Positions 1 to 6,678 of a stretch of DNA of 10,221 bases are shown here, one piece after another. The stretch lies in NCBI GenBank assembly GCA_900763355.1, contig CAAFJY010000203.1:1-10221 (forward strand). The letters are read 5' to 3'. The position numbers and the translations under genes were made by a program. Below the pieces are notes generated by a model. The model saw nothing but the letters and a program-made list of their open reading frames with translations. It ran no database searches and was not told where the DNA came from. Source of the stretch: Clostridia bacterium. Its GTDB lineage: Bacteria > Bacillota > Clostridia > Oscillospirales > Butyricicoccaceae. How positions within the stretch are numbered: the first letter of the stretch is position 1; the number at the start of each line of letters is the position of its first letter.

Positions 1-24
1 GCACCGCGGGGAAACCGCTTGTCC

Positions 25-53
25 AAAAAGTCTGTGCAACGCGCAGACTTTTT
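25..53. terminator. Strong bidirectional intrinsic terminator hairpin
   Basis: An inverted repeat has arms at 25-37 and 41-53 and a 3-nt loop. The GC-containing core (GTCTGTGC against GCGCAGAC, one G-T wobble) is flanked by five A on the left and five T on the right, so it can stop transcription on either strand. It is the first clear terminator met by transcripts leaving thrS on the minus strand. It may also end a plus-strand gene lying left of the window. Bases 1-24 contain nothing I can assign. Confidence 0.8.
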
Positions 54-61
54 CTTATAAA

Positions 62-357
62 TGTTTTTTCACGGACATGCGCCGGGAAAAAACACCGTAA
101 CCCGTCGATTTTTCGCAAAAAATCGGCGAAACCGGCCCGCAGGCCGGAGCTCCACTCGGCGGCATCGCAGCCACGGCCCTTCTGGGCCGCGCCGCCAGTG
201 CGGCGTAAGGCGCAGGAAGCCCGTGGGTCGGGCGACCGGAGCCTATCCAATGAAATGGGGTCCCCGCAAAAGCAGAGCTTTTGCGGGGAAACAAAACCCA
301 GCGAAGCGGTTTTTCGACAGTCTCGATCCCCGCAGCGAGTCTGCGCCGCAGGGATCG
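62..357. repeat. Non-coding array of eight short palindromes downstream of thrS
   Basis: This stretch between the thrS stop and the terminator at 25-53 holds no convincing gene. It contains eight consecutive inverted repeats. Arms are 62-70/86-94 (extended by 72-74/82-84), 103-113/118-128, 132-137/142-147, 174-179/184-189, 190-195/200-205, 226-229/234-237, 261-273/277-289 (13 bp perfect) and 324-330/351-357 (with an inner stem 331-335/341-345). Most loops are 3-5 nt; two are CGCA. None is followed by a clean T tract on the minus strand, so they do not look like ordinary terminators. They could be a mosaic intergenic repeat element, a structured thrS 3' UTR or a non-coding RNA. The hairpins are seen directly; the role is unknown. 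Confidence 0.6.
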
Positions 358-373
358 GGAGCAAGCAGGGAGC

Positions 374-2164
374 TTACCGCGCCTTGGTCCGCACTTCTTC
401 GCAGAGCTTGCGGGCGAAGTCGGCCAGGGGCATGTTCTCGGTCTCGCCGGTCTTGCGGGAGCGGACGGCGACGACGTTCTCCTCGGCCTCCTTGTCCCCC
501 AGGACCAGCATATAGGGGACCTTTTCCATCTGGGCGTCCCGGATCTTTTTGCCGATCTTTTCGCTGCGGGCGTCCAGCTCGCAGCGGATGCCATAGGTCT
601 CCAGCTCGGCCTGGACCTGGCGGGCATAGCCCTGGGTCCGGTCGGTGATGGGCAGCAGCTTGACCTGGGTGGGCGCCAGCCAGGTGGGGAAGGCCCCGGC
701 GTATTCCTCGATGAGATAGGCCAGGGTGCGCTCATAGCAGCCCAGGGAGGTGCGGTGGATGATATAGGGCAGGGCCTTTTCCCCGTTTTCGTCGGTGTAA
801 TACATCCCAAAGCGCTGGGCCAGGAGCATATCGATCTGGATGGTGACCAGGGTGTCCTCCTTGCCATAGACGTTCTTGTACTGGATGTCCAGCTTGGGGC
901 CGTAGAAGGCGGCCTCGTCGATGCCCACGGTGTATTTCACGTCCAGATCGTCCAGGATCTGGGCCATGACCCGCTGGGCCTCCTCCCACTGCTCGGCCGT
1001 GCCCTCATATTTATTGTTGGGGTTGGCGGGATCCCACTGGGAGAAGCGGAAGGTACACTTGTCCAGCAGACCCACGGTGCCCAGGCAGTATTTCGCCAGA
1101 TCCAGGCAGCCCTTGAACTCCTCCTCCAGCTGGTCGGGGCGGAGGACCAGATGCCCCTCGGAGATGGTGAACTGGCGGACACGGATGAGGCCGTGCATCT
1201 CGCCCGAGTCTTCGTTGCGGAAGAGGGTGGACGTCTCCCCCAGACGCATGGGCAGATCCCGGTAGGAGCGGCCCCGGTTGAGATAGACCTGGTACTGGAA
1301 GGGGCAGGTCATGGGACGGAGGGCGAAGCACTCCTTGGTCTCGTCGTGGGGATCCCCCAGGATGAACATCCCGTCCAGATAATGATCCCAGTGACCGGAG
1401 ATCTTGTACAGATCCCGCTTGGCCATGAGGGGGGTCTTGGTCAGCAGATAGCCCCGCTTCTGCTCCTCGTCCTCCACCCAGCGCTGGAGCAGCTGGACCA
1501 CCCGGGCGCCCTTGGGCAGCAGGATGGGCAGGCCCTGGCCGATACAGTCCACGGTGGTGAAGTATTCCAGCTCCCGGCCCAGCTTGTTGTGATCCCGCTT
1601 GAGGGCCTCGGCCTGCCGGGCCAGGTATTCGTCCAGCTCGGTCTTGGAGGGGAAGGCCACGCCATAGATCCGCTGGAGCATCTTGCGCTTGCTGTCGCCC
1701 CGCCAATAGGCCCCGGTGGCGGAGGTCAGCTTGATGCCGTTGCCCTTGATCCACCCGGTGGAATCCAGGTGGGGGCCGGCGCACAGGTCGGTGAAATCCC
1801 CCTGCTTATAGAAGGAGATGTGAGCATCCTCCGGCAGGTCCTGGATGAGCTCCACCTTATAGGGCTCGTCCTGATCCTTCATGAACTGGATGGCCTCGGC
1901 CCGGGGGAGCTCAAAGCGCTCCAGCTTGAGCTTTTCCTTGCAGATCTTGCGCATCTCGGCTTCCAGCTCGGCCAGATCCTGGTCGGTGAAGGGCTTTTCC
2001 ACGTCGAAATCGTAGTAAAAGCCGTTGTCGATGGCAGGGCCGATGGCCAGCTTGACCTGGGGATGGAGGTGCTTCATGGCCTGGGCCAGGACATGGGAGC
2101 AGGTGTGCCAATAGGTTTTGCGGTATTCGGGATTTTCAAAGGAATAGAGTTCGTTCTCGCTCAT
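374..2164 (-). CDS. thrS: Threonyl-tRNA synthetase lacking the TGS domain
   Basis: This enzyme charges tRNA-Thr with threonine in the cytoplasm. The 596-residue product begins in the editing domain: H20 and H24 form the HxxxH motif, and C128 with H132 supply the partner motif (DLCAGPH). The class II catalytic core follows. Its zinc ligands are C287 (PMTCP), H338 (SEGH) and H470 (IIHRTSLG), motif 2 begins at FRNE (315-318), and an anticodon-binding domain follows from about residue 500. E. coli ThrRS has 642 residues; the missing part is the roughly 60-residue N-terminal TGS domain. The ATG at 2164 is chosen because a GAGGG Shine-Dalgarno lies 8 nt upstream. The open frame continues further upstream, but there it runs through the T-box leader and shows no TGS-like sequence. 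The stop is TAA. Regulation is by the T-box leader. The family call is secure. Confidence 0.97.
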   Translation of the reverse strand: MSENELYSFENPEYRKTYWHTCSHVLAQAMKHLHPQVKLAIGPAIDNGFYYDFDVEKPFTDQDLAELEAEMRKICKEKLKLERFELPRAEAIQFMKDQDEPYKVELIQDLPEDAHISFYKQGDFTDLCAGPHLDSTGWIKGNGIKLTSATGAYWRGDSKRKMLQRIYGVAFPSKTELDEYLARQAEALKRDHNKLGRELEYFTTVDCIGQGLPILLPKGARVVQLLQRWVEDEEQKRGYLLTKTPLMAKRDLYKISGHWDHYLDGMFILGDPHDETKECFALRPMTCPFQYQVYLNRGRSYRDLPMRLGETSTLFRNEDSGEMHGLIRVRQFTISEGHLVLRPDQLEEEFKGCLDLAKYCLGTVGLLDKCTFRFSQWDPANPNNKYEGTAEQWEEAQRVMAQILDDLDVKYTVGIDEAAFYGPKLDIQYKNVYGKEDTLVTIQIDMLLAQRFGMYYTDENGEKALPYIIHRTSLGCYERTLAYLIEEYAGAFPTWLAPTQVKLLPITDRTQGYARQVQAELETYGIRCELDARSEKIGKKIRDAQMEKVPYMLVLGDKEAEENVVAVRSRKTGETENMPLADFARKLCEEVRTKAR

Positions 2165-2204
2165 AATACAGACCCTCGCTTCTATTTTTGTTTTTTTAAA
2201 AAAT

Positions 2205-2499
2205 ACAAAAGAAAATGCCCCCACACCCGTCTGGGGTGCAGAGGCGGTTATCACATCGCGGTTCCACTCTGCTTGCGGCACGTAAAAGAGCGCGCGCCGC
2301 CACTTTTGTGGCCGATAACGGCGCCGAAACGCCGCAGCCTGGGAGAGAAACCAACAAGATTTTCGCTCCTCGGAGGCGGTCCTCGCGGGTGGTGGGAACA
2401 AAACGCGCCGTGCCGGGGTCTTACAGCCGATGGGCCCCGTTCTCTGCCGCGGAGGATGGTCTTGTTCCGTCCCGGTCAAGGGATCAGTCTTTTTTGGAT
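2205..2499 (-). promoter_or_regulatory. T-box riboswitch leader of thrS (threonine-specific)
   Basis: T-box leaders sense uncharged tRNA and allow expression of the downstream synthetase gene. Visible landmarks on the minus strand: the T-box core AGAGTGGAACCGCG at 2257-2270, close to the family consensus AGGGTGGNACCGCG and containing the TGGA bulge that meets the tRNA acceptor end. A 7-bp Stem I helix GGAACAA/TTGTTCC pairs 2462-2468 with 2395-2401. A distal arm with AGAGAA and TGTAAG resembles the conserved Stem I head. Just 3' of the helix are two tandem ACC triplets (2391-2393 and 2388-2390), either of which could be the threonine specifier. A hairpin at 2299-2312 precedes the antiterminator. 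The promoter-proximal edge is inferred from the -10 box; the downstream edge is approximate. Confidence 0.92.
2207..2272 (-). terminator. Regulated terminator region of the thrS T-box
   Basis: GCAGAGTGG (2264-2272), which includes part of the T-box core, can pair with CCGCCTCTGC (2238-2247) with one bulged base, so this hairpin excludes the antiterminator. Directly after it, CACCC (2234-2238) can pair with GGGTG (2224-2228). Alternatively, a C-rich/G-rich stem abuts a T-rich run on the minus strand (ATTTTCTTTT, about 2207-2216). Which hairpin is the functional terminator is not settled by eye, and translational control is not excluded. Confidence 0.55.
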
Positions 2500-2505
2500 G
2501 GAACC

Positions 2506-2534
2506 AGTATATTCTTTCCCGGGCAGAATGTCAA
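2506..2534 (-). promoter_or_regulatory. Sigma-A promoter of thrS
   Basis: On the minus strand, TTGACA (2529-2534, a perfect -35) is separated by 17 nt from TATACT (2506-2511, one mismatch to the -10 consensus). The predicted start lies near 2499, just ahead of the T-box Stem I. The DNA upstream (about 2550-2600) is AT-rich. Confidence 0.85.
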
Positions 2535-2688
2535 GGCGGGTTTTTCGCCAATTCTTACAAATTTTCGGGGAAATTCTGAAGAATTCTTAAAAATCGACCG
2601 ATCCCATCGCAATTTTCATCCGGTTGTGGTAAGCTATCAAATATAGAAGCATCGTTTTTCACCCCGACTGGCAAGGAGGTTTTCTGAT
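2535..2688 (+). other. Intergenic region upstream of the deacetylase gene, with repeated AATTCT words
   Basis: This AT-rich stretch lies between the thrS promoter and the plus-strand deacetylase gene. AATTCTTA occurs at 2550-2557 and 2582-2589. AATTCT-ga-AGAATT forms a palindrome at 2572-2585. These could be an operator or simply AT-rich promoter DNA. I find no plus-strand -35/-10 pair with good spacing; TATAGA at 2642 is a weak -10 candidate. The Shine-Dalgarno AAGGAGG is at 2673-2679. Confidence 0.35.
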
Positions 2689-4068
2689 ATGTCCTATGGC
2701 AAGCACACCTATGACGGCGGGCGGCAGAAGAGCCGCCTCCCGCTGATCCTCATCCTCATCGTGCTGGCGCTGGCGGCGGTGGCTTTTTCGGCCACGGCTC
2801 TCGTCCGGGCGCTCCACGACAAGGACCCGCTCCCGGACGTGGGCAAAAAGGATAACCCCTCTCAGGAGGAGCAGAACCCCGATGCCCAGCCCCCGGCGGA
2901 TTCCGCCGATGCCGCCGCCCAGCGGGCCAAGCTGATGGAGGAGGTGGAATACCTCATCCGCGGCTATTACTATGACGAGGCCATCCAGGCCCTGGAGAGC
3001 TGCGGCGAGCTGGCCAACACCGAGACGGCCGCCCGGGCCCAGGACGTCCGCCAGATGAAGGAGAGCCTGGTCAAATGGGACAACAGCCAGTATTACCACA
3101 TCTTCTTCCACAGTCTGGCCGCCGACACCGCCAAGACCTTTGACGGCGACAGCGAGGAGGCGGGGTACGATATGTTCATGACCACCGTCTCGGAGTTCCA
3201 GGCCATGCTGCCCCTGCTCCAGGAGGAGGGGTATATCCTTTATGATCTCACCGATATGGTGGAGCGGGTGGACGGCAAGACCGTCCTCAAGGATATCTAT
3301 CTCCCGGCGGGGAAAAAGCCCCTGGTCCTCTCGGTGGATGACGTGAATTACTATGGCTATATGCTGGACGACGGCTTTGCCAGCCGCCTGGATGTGGACG
3401 ACGAGGGCAACATCGTCACCATCATGGGCGGGACCATCGTGGATCACGGGCAGAAGGTCCTCACCGTGGACGGCGGGACGCCCACCTATGACGGGGACGT
3501 CATGCCCATCCTGGATGCCTATGTAAAGGAGCACCCGGAGTTTTCCTGGCGGGGGGCCAAGGGCATCGTGGCCGTCACCGGCTATGCCGGGGCCTTTGGC
3601 TACCGGATCACCGACCTGGAGCTCTTTGACCAGGCCACCCAGGACTGGATGCTGGAGCGGACAAAGGCCGTGGCCCAGGCGCTCCGGGCCAACGGCTGGC
3701 AGATCGCCTGCCACAGCTATACCCACAACCAGTATTGGAACAAAAAGACCATCACCATGGAGCAGGAAAAATACGACATCGGCCGCTGGCTGGGCGAGAT
3801 CGCTCCCTATGTGGGGGACACCAATATATTCATCTCCCCCTTCGGCGTGTCCTTTGACGGCAGCGACGAGCGCTTCCGCTACCTGGTGGACAACGGGTTC
3901 TATATCTACTGCCCGGTGGATTCCAATATGCCCTGCTATGTGCGGGACGATTATATGATCCAGGGCCGCATCAATCTGGACGGCCTCACCATGAAGAGCT
4001 ACCCCCAGCGGGTGAGCAAATATTTCTTTGACCCCACCCCGATTCTGGATCCCGCAAGACCCAAATAA
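2689..4068 (+). CDS. Membrane-anchored polysaccharide deacetylase-family protein
   Basis: The likely role is hydrolysis of N- or O-acetyl groups on a cell-wall or extracellular polysaccharide, outside the membrane. The 459-residue product has a short basic N-terminus, one membrane segment (about 17-38), and a polar Pro/Gln/Asp-rich linker (about 44-75). A helical region (75-200) precedes the NodB-type carbohydrate esterase 4 domain (about 205-450). Motif 1 reads SVDD (215-218) where the family usually has S/TFDD, and motif 2 is HSYTH (342-346). D217 or D218 and H342/H346 would be the metal and catalytic residues. The start at 2689 is supported by a perfect AAGGAGG 9 nt upstream. The gene stands alone and ends 3 nt before the terminator stem. 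The fold is well supported; the substrate is unknown. Confidence 0.88.
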   Translation: MSYGKHTYDGGRQKSRLPLILILIVLALAAVAFSATALVRALHDKDPLPDVGKKDNPSQEEQNPDAQPPADSADAAAQRAKLMEEVEYLIRGYYYDEAIQALESCGELANTETAARAQDVRQMKESLVKWDNSQYYHIFFHSLAADTAKTFDGDSEEAGYDMFMTTVSEFQAMLPLLQEEGYILYDLTDMVERVDGKTVLKDIYLPAGKKPLVLSVDDVNYYGYMLDDGFASRLDVDDEGNIVTIMGGTIVDHGQKVLTVDGGTPTYDGDVMPILDAYVKEHPEFSWRGAKGIVAVTGYAGAFGYRITDLELFDQATQDWMLERTKAVAQALRANGWQIACHSYTHNQYWNKKTITMEQEKYDIGRWLGEIAPYVGDTNIFISPFGVSFDGSDERFRYLVDNGFYIYCPVDSNMPCYVRDDYMIQGRINLDGLTMKSYPQRVSKYFFDPTPILDPARPK

Positions 4069-4071
4069 GCA

Positions 4072-4099
4072 AAAAAAGCGCCCGCAAGGGCGCTTTTTT
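4072..4099. terminator. Bidirectional intrinsic terminator between convergent units
   Basis: A perfect 12-bp stem, AAAAAAGCGCCC (4072-4083) against GGGCGCTTTTTT (4088-4099), closes on a GCAA loop. It lies 3 nt after the deacetylase stop and 29 nt beyond the last minus-strand operon gene, so it can end both transcripts. Confidence 0.93.
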
Positions 4100-4128
4100 C
4101 ATCGCTGCGCTCTGCACGCAGCCGGTTC

Positions 4129-4320
4129 TCACTTTTTCCGGCTGCGGTAGTCCTCGCCCCGGCCCAGGACGGCGAAGATGAGGACGCACAGAACCAGCCC
4201 CACCCAGAACCACACCGGCCGGCCGGTGGCTTTCATGATCACCTGGCCGGCCACCAGGGCGGCCACGGCAAAGATCAGCCGGGCGAGCTTGGAGATCTTG
4301 AGATCCAGCAGCGCTTTCAT
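4129..4320 (-). CDS. Small two-helix membrane protein, unknown function
   Basis: This product of 63 residues is the last gene of the operon. It has a short basic start, two hydrophobic segments (about 12-28 and 35-52) separated by a short polar turn, and a charged C-terminal tail ending in RSRKK. The positive ends suggest both termini face the cytoplasm. The ATG at 4320 forms an ATGA overlap with the stop of the nitroreductase gene, which argues for real, coupled translation. I do not recognise the family. It could be a small helper of a neighbouring membrane protein, but nothing in the sequence shows this. Confidence 0.65.
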   Translation of the reverse strand: MKALLDLKISKLARLIFAVAALVAGQVIMKATGRPVWFWVGLVLCVLIFAVLGRGEDYRSRKK

Positions 4321-4829
4321 AGCCGGGTCACCGTCTCGCTCAGGGGGCGGCGGCTGGCGTGGTTGGAGCTGGGATGGCTGCTCTCGGCGGGGTAGCCCAG
4401 GGGCATGAGGAGATAGGGCTCGTGCCCGGCGGGGAGGTCGAAGGCCTCCTTGACGGCCTGGGTGTCGAACCAGCACACCCAGCAGGTCCCCAGGCCCTGG
4501 GCCTGGGCCTCCAGCATCATGTGGGTGGCCAGGATGGAGCAGTCCATCTCTGCCGAATTGCGGCCGTTGAAGGGGTTTGTCCAGGCGGCATCCTTGTCGC
4601 CGCACACCAGGAGGACCACCGGCGCGTCGAAGGCGCAGCGGGTAATGCTCCGGATCTTTTCGATGGCGGCGGGGCTCTCCAGCACATAGACGTGCTGGGG
4701 CTGCTGGTTCTTGGCCGAGGGGGCCAGGGCCCCGGCTTCCAGGATGCGGTCCAGCTTTTCCCCCTCCACCGGTCGCGGGGCATATTTCCGGACAGAATAG
4801 CGTTCGCGGGCGAGTTCCATGAGATCCAT
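4317..4829 (-). CDS. Nitroreductase-family flavoprotein
   Basis: This family of FMN-dependent oxidoreductases uses NAD(P)H to reduce nitroaromatics, quinones or flavins in the cytoplasm. The 170-residue product carries the usual landmarks: RYSVRKY near the N-terminus (10-16, FMN phosphate contact), the APSAKNQQP segment (36-44), GLGTCW (112-117) in the second flavin-binding region, and a C-terminal GYP (145-147) followed by a basic tail. Start 4829 has GGAGGG 9 nt upstream; Met4 is an alternative start without better signals. The gene follows ruvX after 36 nt and overlaps the small membrane gene by 4 nt. The physiological substrate cannot be told from sequence. Confidence 0.9.
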   Translation of the reverse strand: MDLMELARERYSVRKYAPRPVEGEKLDRILEAGALAPSAKNQQPQHVYVLESPAAIEKIRSITRCAFDAPVVLLVCGDKDAAWTNPFNGRNSAEMDCSILATHMMLEAQAQGLGTCWVCWFDTQAVKEAFDLPAGHEPYLLMPLGYPAESSHPSSNHASRRPLSETVTRL

Positions 4830-4865
4830 GGGGAAGATCCCTCCATTTCCGAAAACATTTTGTAA

Positions 4866-5294
4866 TTATTCTTTGTCTTTATGCAGATTGTAATAGTCCA
4901 GATAGCTTTGCAGGATGATCTGCGCGGCCACGGCGTCCACCCGGGCCCGCTGCTTGCCCCGCTTTTTCCCCGCATCGGATAGGATGCGGTTGGCGGTGAC
5001 GGAGCTGCCCCGCTCGTCCCAGAGGAGTGTCTCCACCCCCGTGGCCTGGGCGATGCGGGCGGCATATTCCCGGCATTCCAGGGCCTTTGGCCCCTCGGTG
5101 CCGTTCATGTTCAGGGGGAGTCCCACCACGATGCGGCCCGGCTTTTCGGCCGCCGCCTCCCGGCAGATCTCCTCCAGCAGCTTGTCCCGGTTGTGCTGGG
5201 CGATGGTGATGCTCCGCCCGGCGAGAAAGCCGCTCAGGTCGGAAACGCACACCCCCGTGCGGGCCTGGCCCAGGTCGATACCCATGATCTTCAT
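4866..5294 (-). CDS. ruvX: Putative pre-16S rRNA nuclease RuvX/YqgF
   Basis: This RNase H-fold protein is implicated in 5'-end maturation of 16S rRNA and, by fold, was once thought to be a Holliday-junction resolvase. The length of 142 residues is typical. Landmarks are GIDLGQARTG at 5-14 (acidic D7), VVGLPLNMNGTEG at 56-68, WDER at 92-95, and VDAVAAQIIL at 119-128 with D120 as the last acidic residue. Start 5294 has GGAG 7 nt upstream, inside the end of the preceding gene; Met4 is an alternative. The gap to the upstream P-loop/SAD gene is only 4 nt, so translation is probably coupled. Confidence 0.93.
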   Translation of the reverse strand: MKIMGIDLGQARTGVCVSDLSGFLAGRSITIAQHNRDKLLEEICREAAAEKPGRIVVGLPLNMNGTEGPKALECREYAARIAQATGVETLLWDERGSSVTANRILSDAGKKRGKQRARVDAVAAQIILQSYLDYYNLHKDKE

Positions 5295-5298
5295 GCGC

Positions 5299-6228
5299 TC
5301 ACTCCAAGTCCATGTTGTTGATGCTGCCCACCTCGTCGGGGCGGAGAGCGCCCACCCGGCCCACCAGCAGCCACCGGCCGGAGCGGGCGTCCCAGATGAG
5401 CTTTTTCAGCAGGCGGAAGCCCTCGATCTTGCCGGTGCTGGACACATGGGTCCGGGGCCCGGTACAGGGCTGGATGCCGCCGCCGATGCGCACATGGCCG
5501 TCGTCGGCGTATTCCACCGGGAGATCCGCCCGGATGTCCGCCAGGACCTGTTCCTCCAGGCGCTGGATGTCGATCTCCGGCCGGGTGTCGGGGAAGGTGA
5601 GGAGAAAGCCGTTTTTGATGTCGGCGTGCTCGCAGCGGAGATAGTCCTCGTGATTCATGTGGCGCTCGCAGAGATCCTCGGCCGTATGGGCCATCTGCCG
5701 GGTGCGGATGGATTTGTGGACGATGGAAGCGATGGTGTCCGGCAGGGGGCCGAAAACATTGGGCCGGGTGACGATGACCTCCTCCCCGATGCCCACGATC
5801 AGGTCGGCATTGAAGCCCAGGGCCTCGTACAGCAGGTCAAAATGCTCCACAATGACCCGCTTGCCCCGGTCCACCGCCTGACGGATCGCGTCCGCCAGCA
5901 CATGAAGCTGGGTGAAGCCCATCTCGAAGCGCATATCCAGATGATAGGTGTGGGGGGAATAAAAGCGGTTTTCATCCTCCTGGCAGAGGATGGGGAGGGG
6001 GCGGATGTTGACCCCCTCGTCGTCGTTGGTGAGCTCCAGGCCGGGGAACATCCCCTTGATGAGCATGCTCTTGCCGGAGCCGGCCTCGCCGATGACGCCG
6101 ATGATCCGGTCAAAGGGGCTGAGATGAAGCTGGGCGATCTGCATCCCCAGGGCATACATCCGGTCCCGCCCGCGGGGGGCGAAATAGACGCTGTACAGGT
6201 GTCCGTTGGTTTTTTCGTAATAAGCCAT
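5299..6228 (-). CDS. P-loop ATPase with alanyl-tRNA synthetase SAD-like C-terminal region
   Basis: The product of 309 residues has a Walker A motif GEAGSGKS (47-54) after a short N-terminal strand. A probable Walker B-like strand RVIVEHFD lies at 124-131. The C-terminal part, roughly from 175, resembles the second additional (editing) domain of alanyl-tRNA synthetase. MAHTAEDL (179-186) looks like a degenerate HTATHL motif, and C255-TGPRT-H261 followed by VSSTGKIEGF resembles the CGGTHV...TGEIG zinc and editing segment, with two extra residues between Cys and His. From memory, database entries named for an AlaRS second additional domain match this architecture. A tRNA or amino-acid-related role is inference. 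It follows the DUF3842 gene by 30 nt and precedes ruvX by 4 nt. The start at 6228 has GGAGGA upstream. Confidence 0.75.
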   Translation of the reverse strand: MAYYEKTNGHLYSVYFAPRGRDRMYALGMQIAQLHLSPFDRIIGVIGEAGSGKSMLIKGMFPGLELTNDDEGVNIRPLPILCQEDENRFYSPHTYHLDMRFEMGFTQLHVLADAIRQAVDRGKRVIVEHFDLLYEALGFNADLIVGIGEEVIVTRPNVFGPLPDTIASIVHKSIRTRQMAHTAEDLCERHMNHEDYLRCEHADIKNGFLLTFPDTRPEIDIQRLEEQVLADIRADLPVEYADDGHVRIGGGIQPCTGPRTHVSSTGKIEGFRLLKKLIWDARSGRWLLVGRVGALRPDEVGSINNMDLE

Positions 6229-6258
6229 ATCGGGTGATTCCTCCTCTGTTCCGGGACG

Positions 6259-6678
6259 TCAGTCCCCGCGGGCCAGCAGAGCGGCCAGCTTTTGCAGTGC
6301 ATCCTCCACCAGAGCGCTCATGCCCACCGGGGAAACGCCGGCCACCCAGGTCTCGCACCGGTCGCTGGGGATGAGAATGCGGAAGGCCGCGCTCTGCCCC
6401 ACGGCCCGGGCCATTTCGGGGGTCACTTCCCCCAAAAGCCCGTCGGCCAGAACGATGCCGATGGGGCCCAAAATGATCTCTGCCCGGCGGCAGGCCACGA
6501 TGGCGGCGTTTTCCCCGGTGGCGGCCCGGGCGGCCCCGGCCTTGAGCATATTTTCCGCGGCGATGCTGTTGGTCCCCACGGCCATGAGCTCACACTGGGG
6601 CCAGCGCTCGGCGATGTCCTTCACCAGCTGGCGGCCCAGGCGGCCCCCCTGGCCGTCGATGACCAGGATGCGCTTCAT
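6259..6678 (-). CDS. DUF3842 family protein
   Basis: The product has 139 residues, the expected length for this clostridial family of unknown function. It starts with a beta strand and glycine loop, LVIDGQGGRLG (5-15), which resembles a nucleotide-binding turn. It continues with AVGTNSIA (33-40), ATGENA (53-58) and GPIGIVLADGLLGE (71-84), and ends with a short region containing C108. There is no signal peptide or membrane segment, so it is presumably cytosolic. Its ATG shares one base with the stop of the upstream serine hydrolase gene (TGATG), indicating coupled translation. I assign the family from its conserved motifs. A Rossmann-like, cofactor- or metabolite-binding role is only a guess. 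Confidence 0.85.
   Translation of the reverse strand: MKRILVIDGQGGRLGRQLVKDIAERWPQCELMAVGTNSIAAENMLKAGAARAATGENAAIVACRRAEIILGPIGIVLADGLLGEVTPEMARAVGQSAAFRILIPSDRCETWVAGVSPVGMSALVEDALQKLAALLARGD

Noticed and set aside
261..289. 13-bp perfect hairpin as the thrS terminator
   Set aside because: On the thrS strand it is followed by ACCCC, not a T tract, so it lacks the form of an intrinsic terminator.
61..357. Possible CRISPR array in the palindrome-rich region
   Set aside because: The hairpins differ in sequence, spacing is irregular and there is no repeated unit with spacers.
61..648. Plus-strand open frame of 195 codons through the palindrome array
   Set aside because: The translation is Arg/Pro/Ser-rich low-complexity sequence, it runs into thrS antisense, and the underlying DNA is a series of palindromes.
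2165..2479. N-terminal extension of ThrRS that could have been a TGS domain
   Set aside because: This stretch is the T-box leader; its translation shows no TGS features and the ATG at 2164 has a Shine-Dalgarno site.
281..2590. Plus-strand open frame of 769 codons covering thrS
   Set aside because: It is antisense to a clearly conserved thrS, has low-complexity Gly/Leu/Val/Gln-rich translation typical of antisense frames in GC-rich DNA, and has no family resemblance.
4915..6237. Plus-strand open frame of 440 codons over ruvX and the P-loop/SAD gene
   Set aside because: It lies antisense to two genes with recognisable motifs and its translation has the biased composition of a shadow frame.
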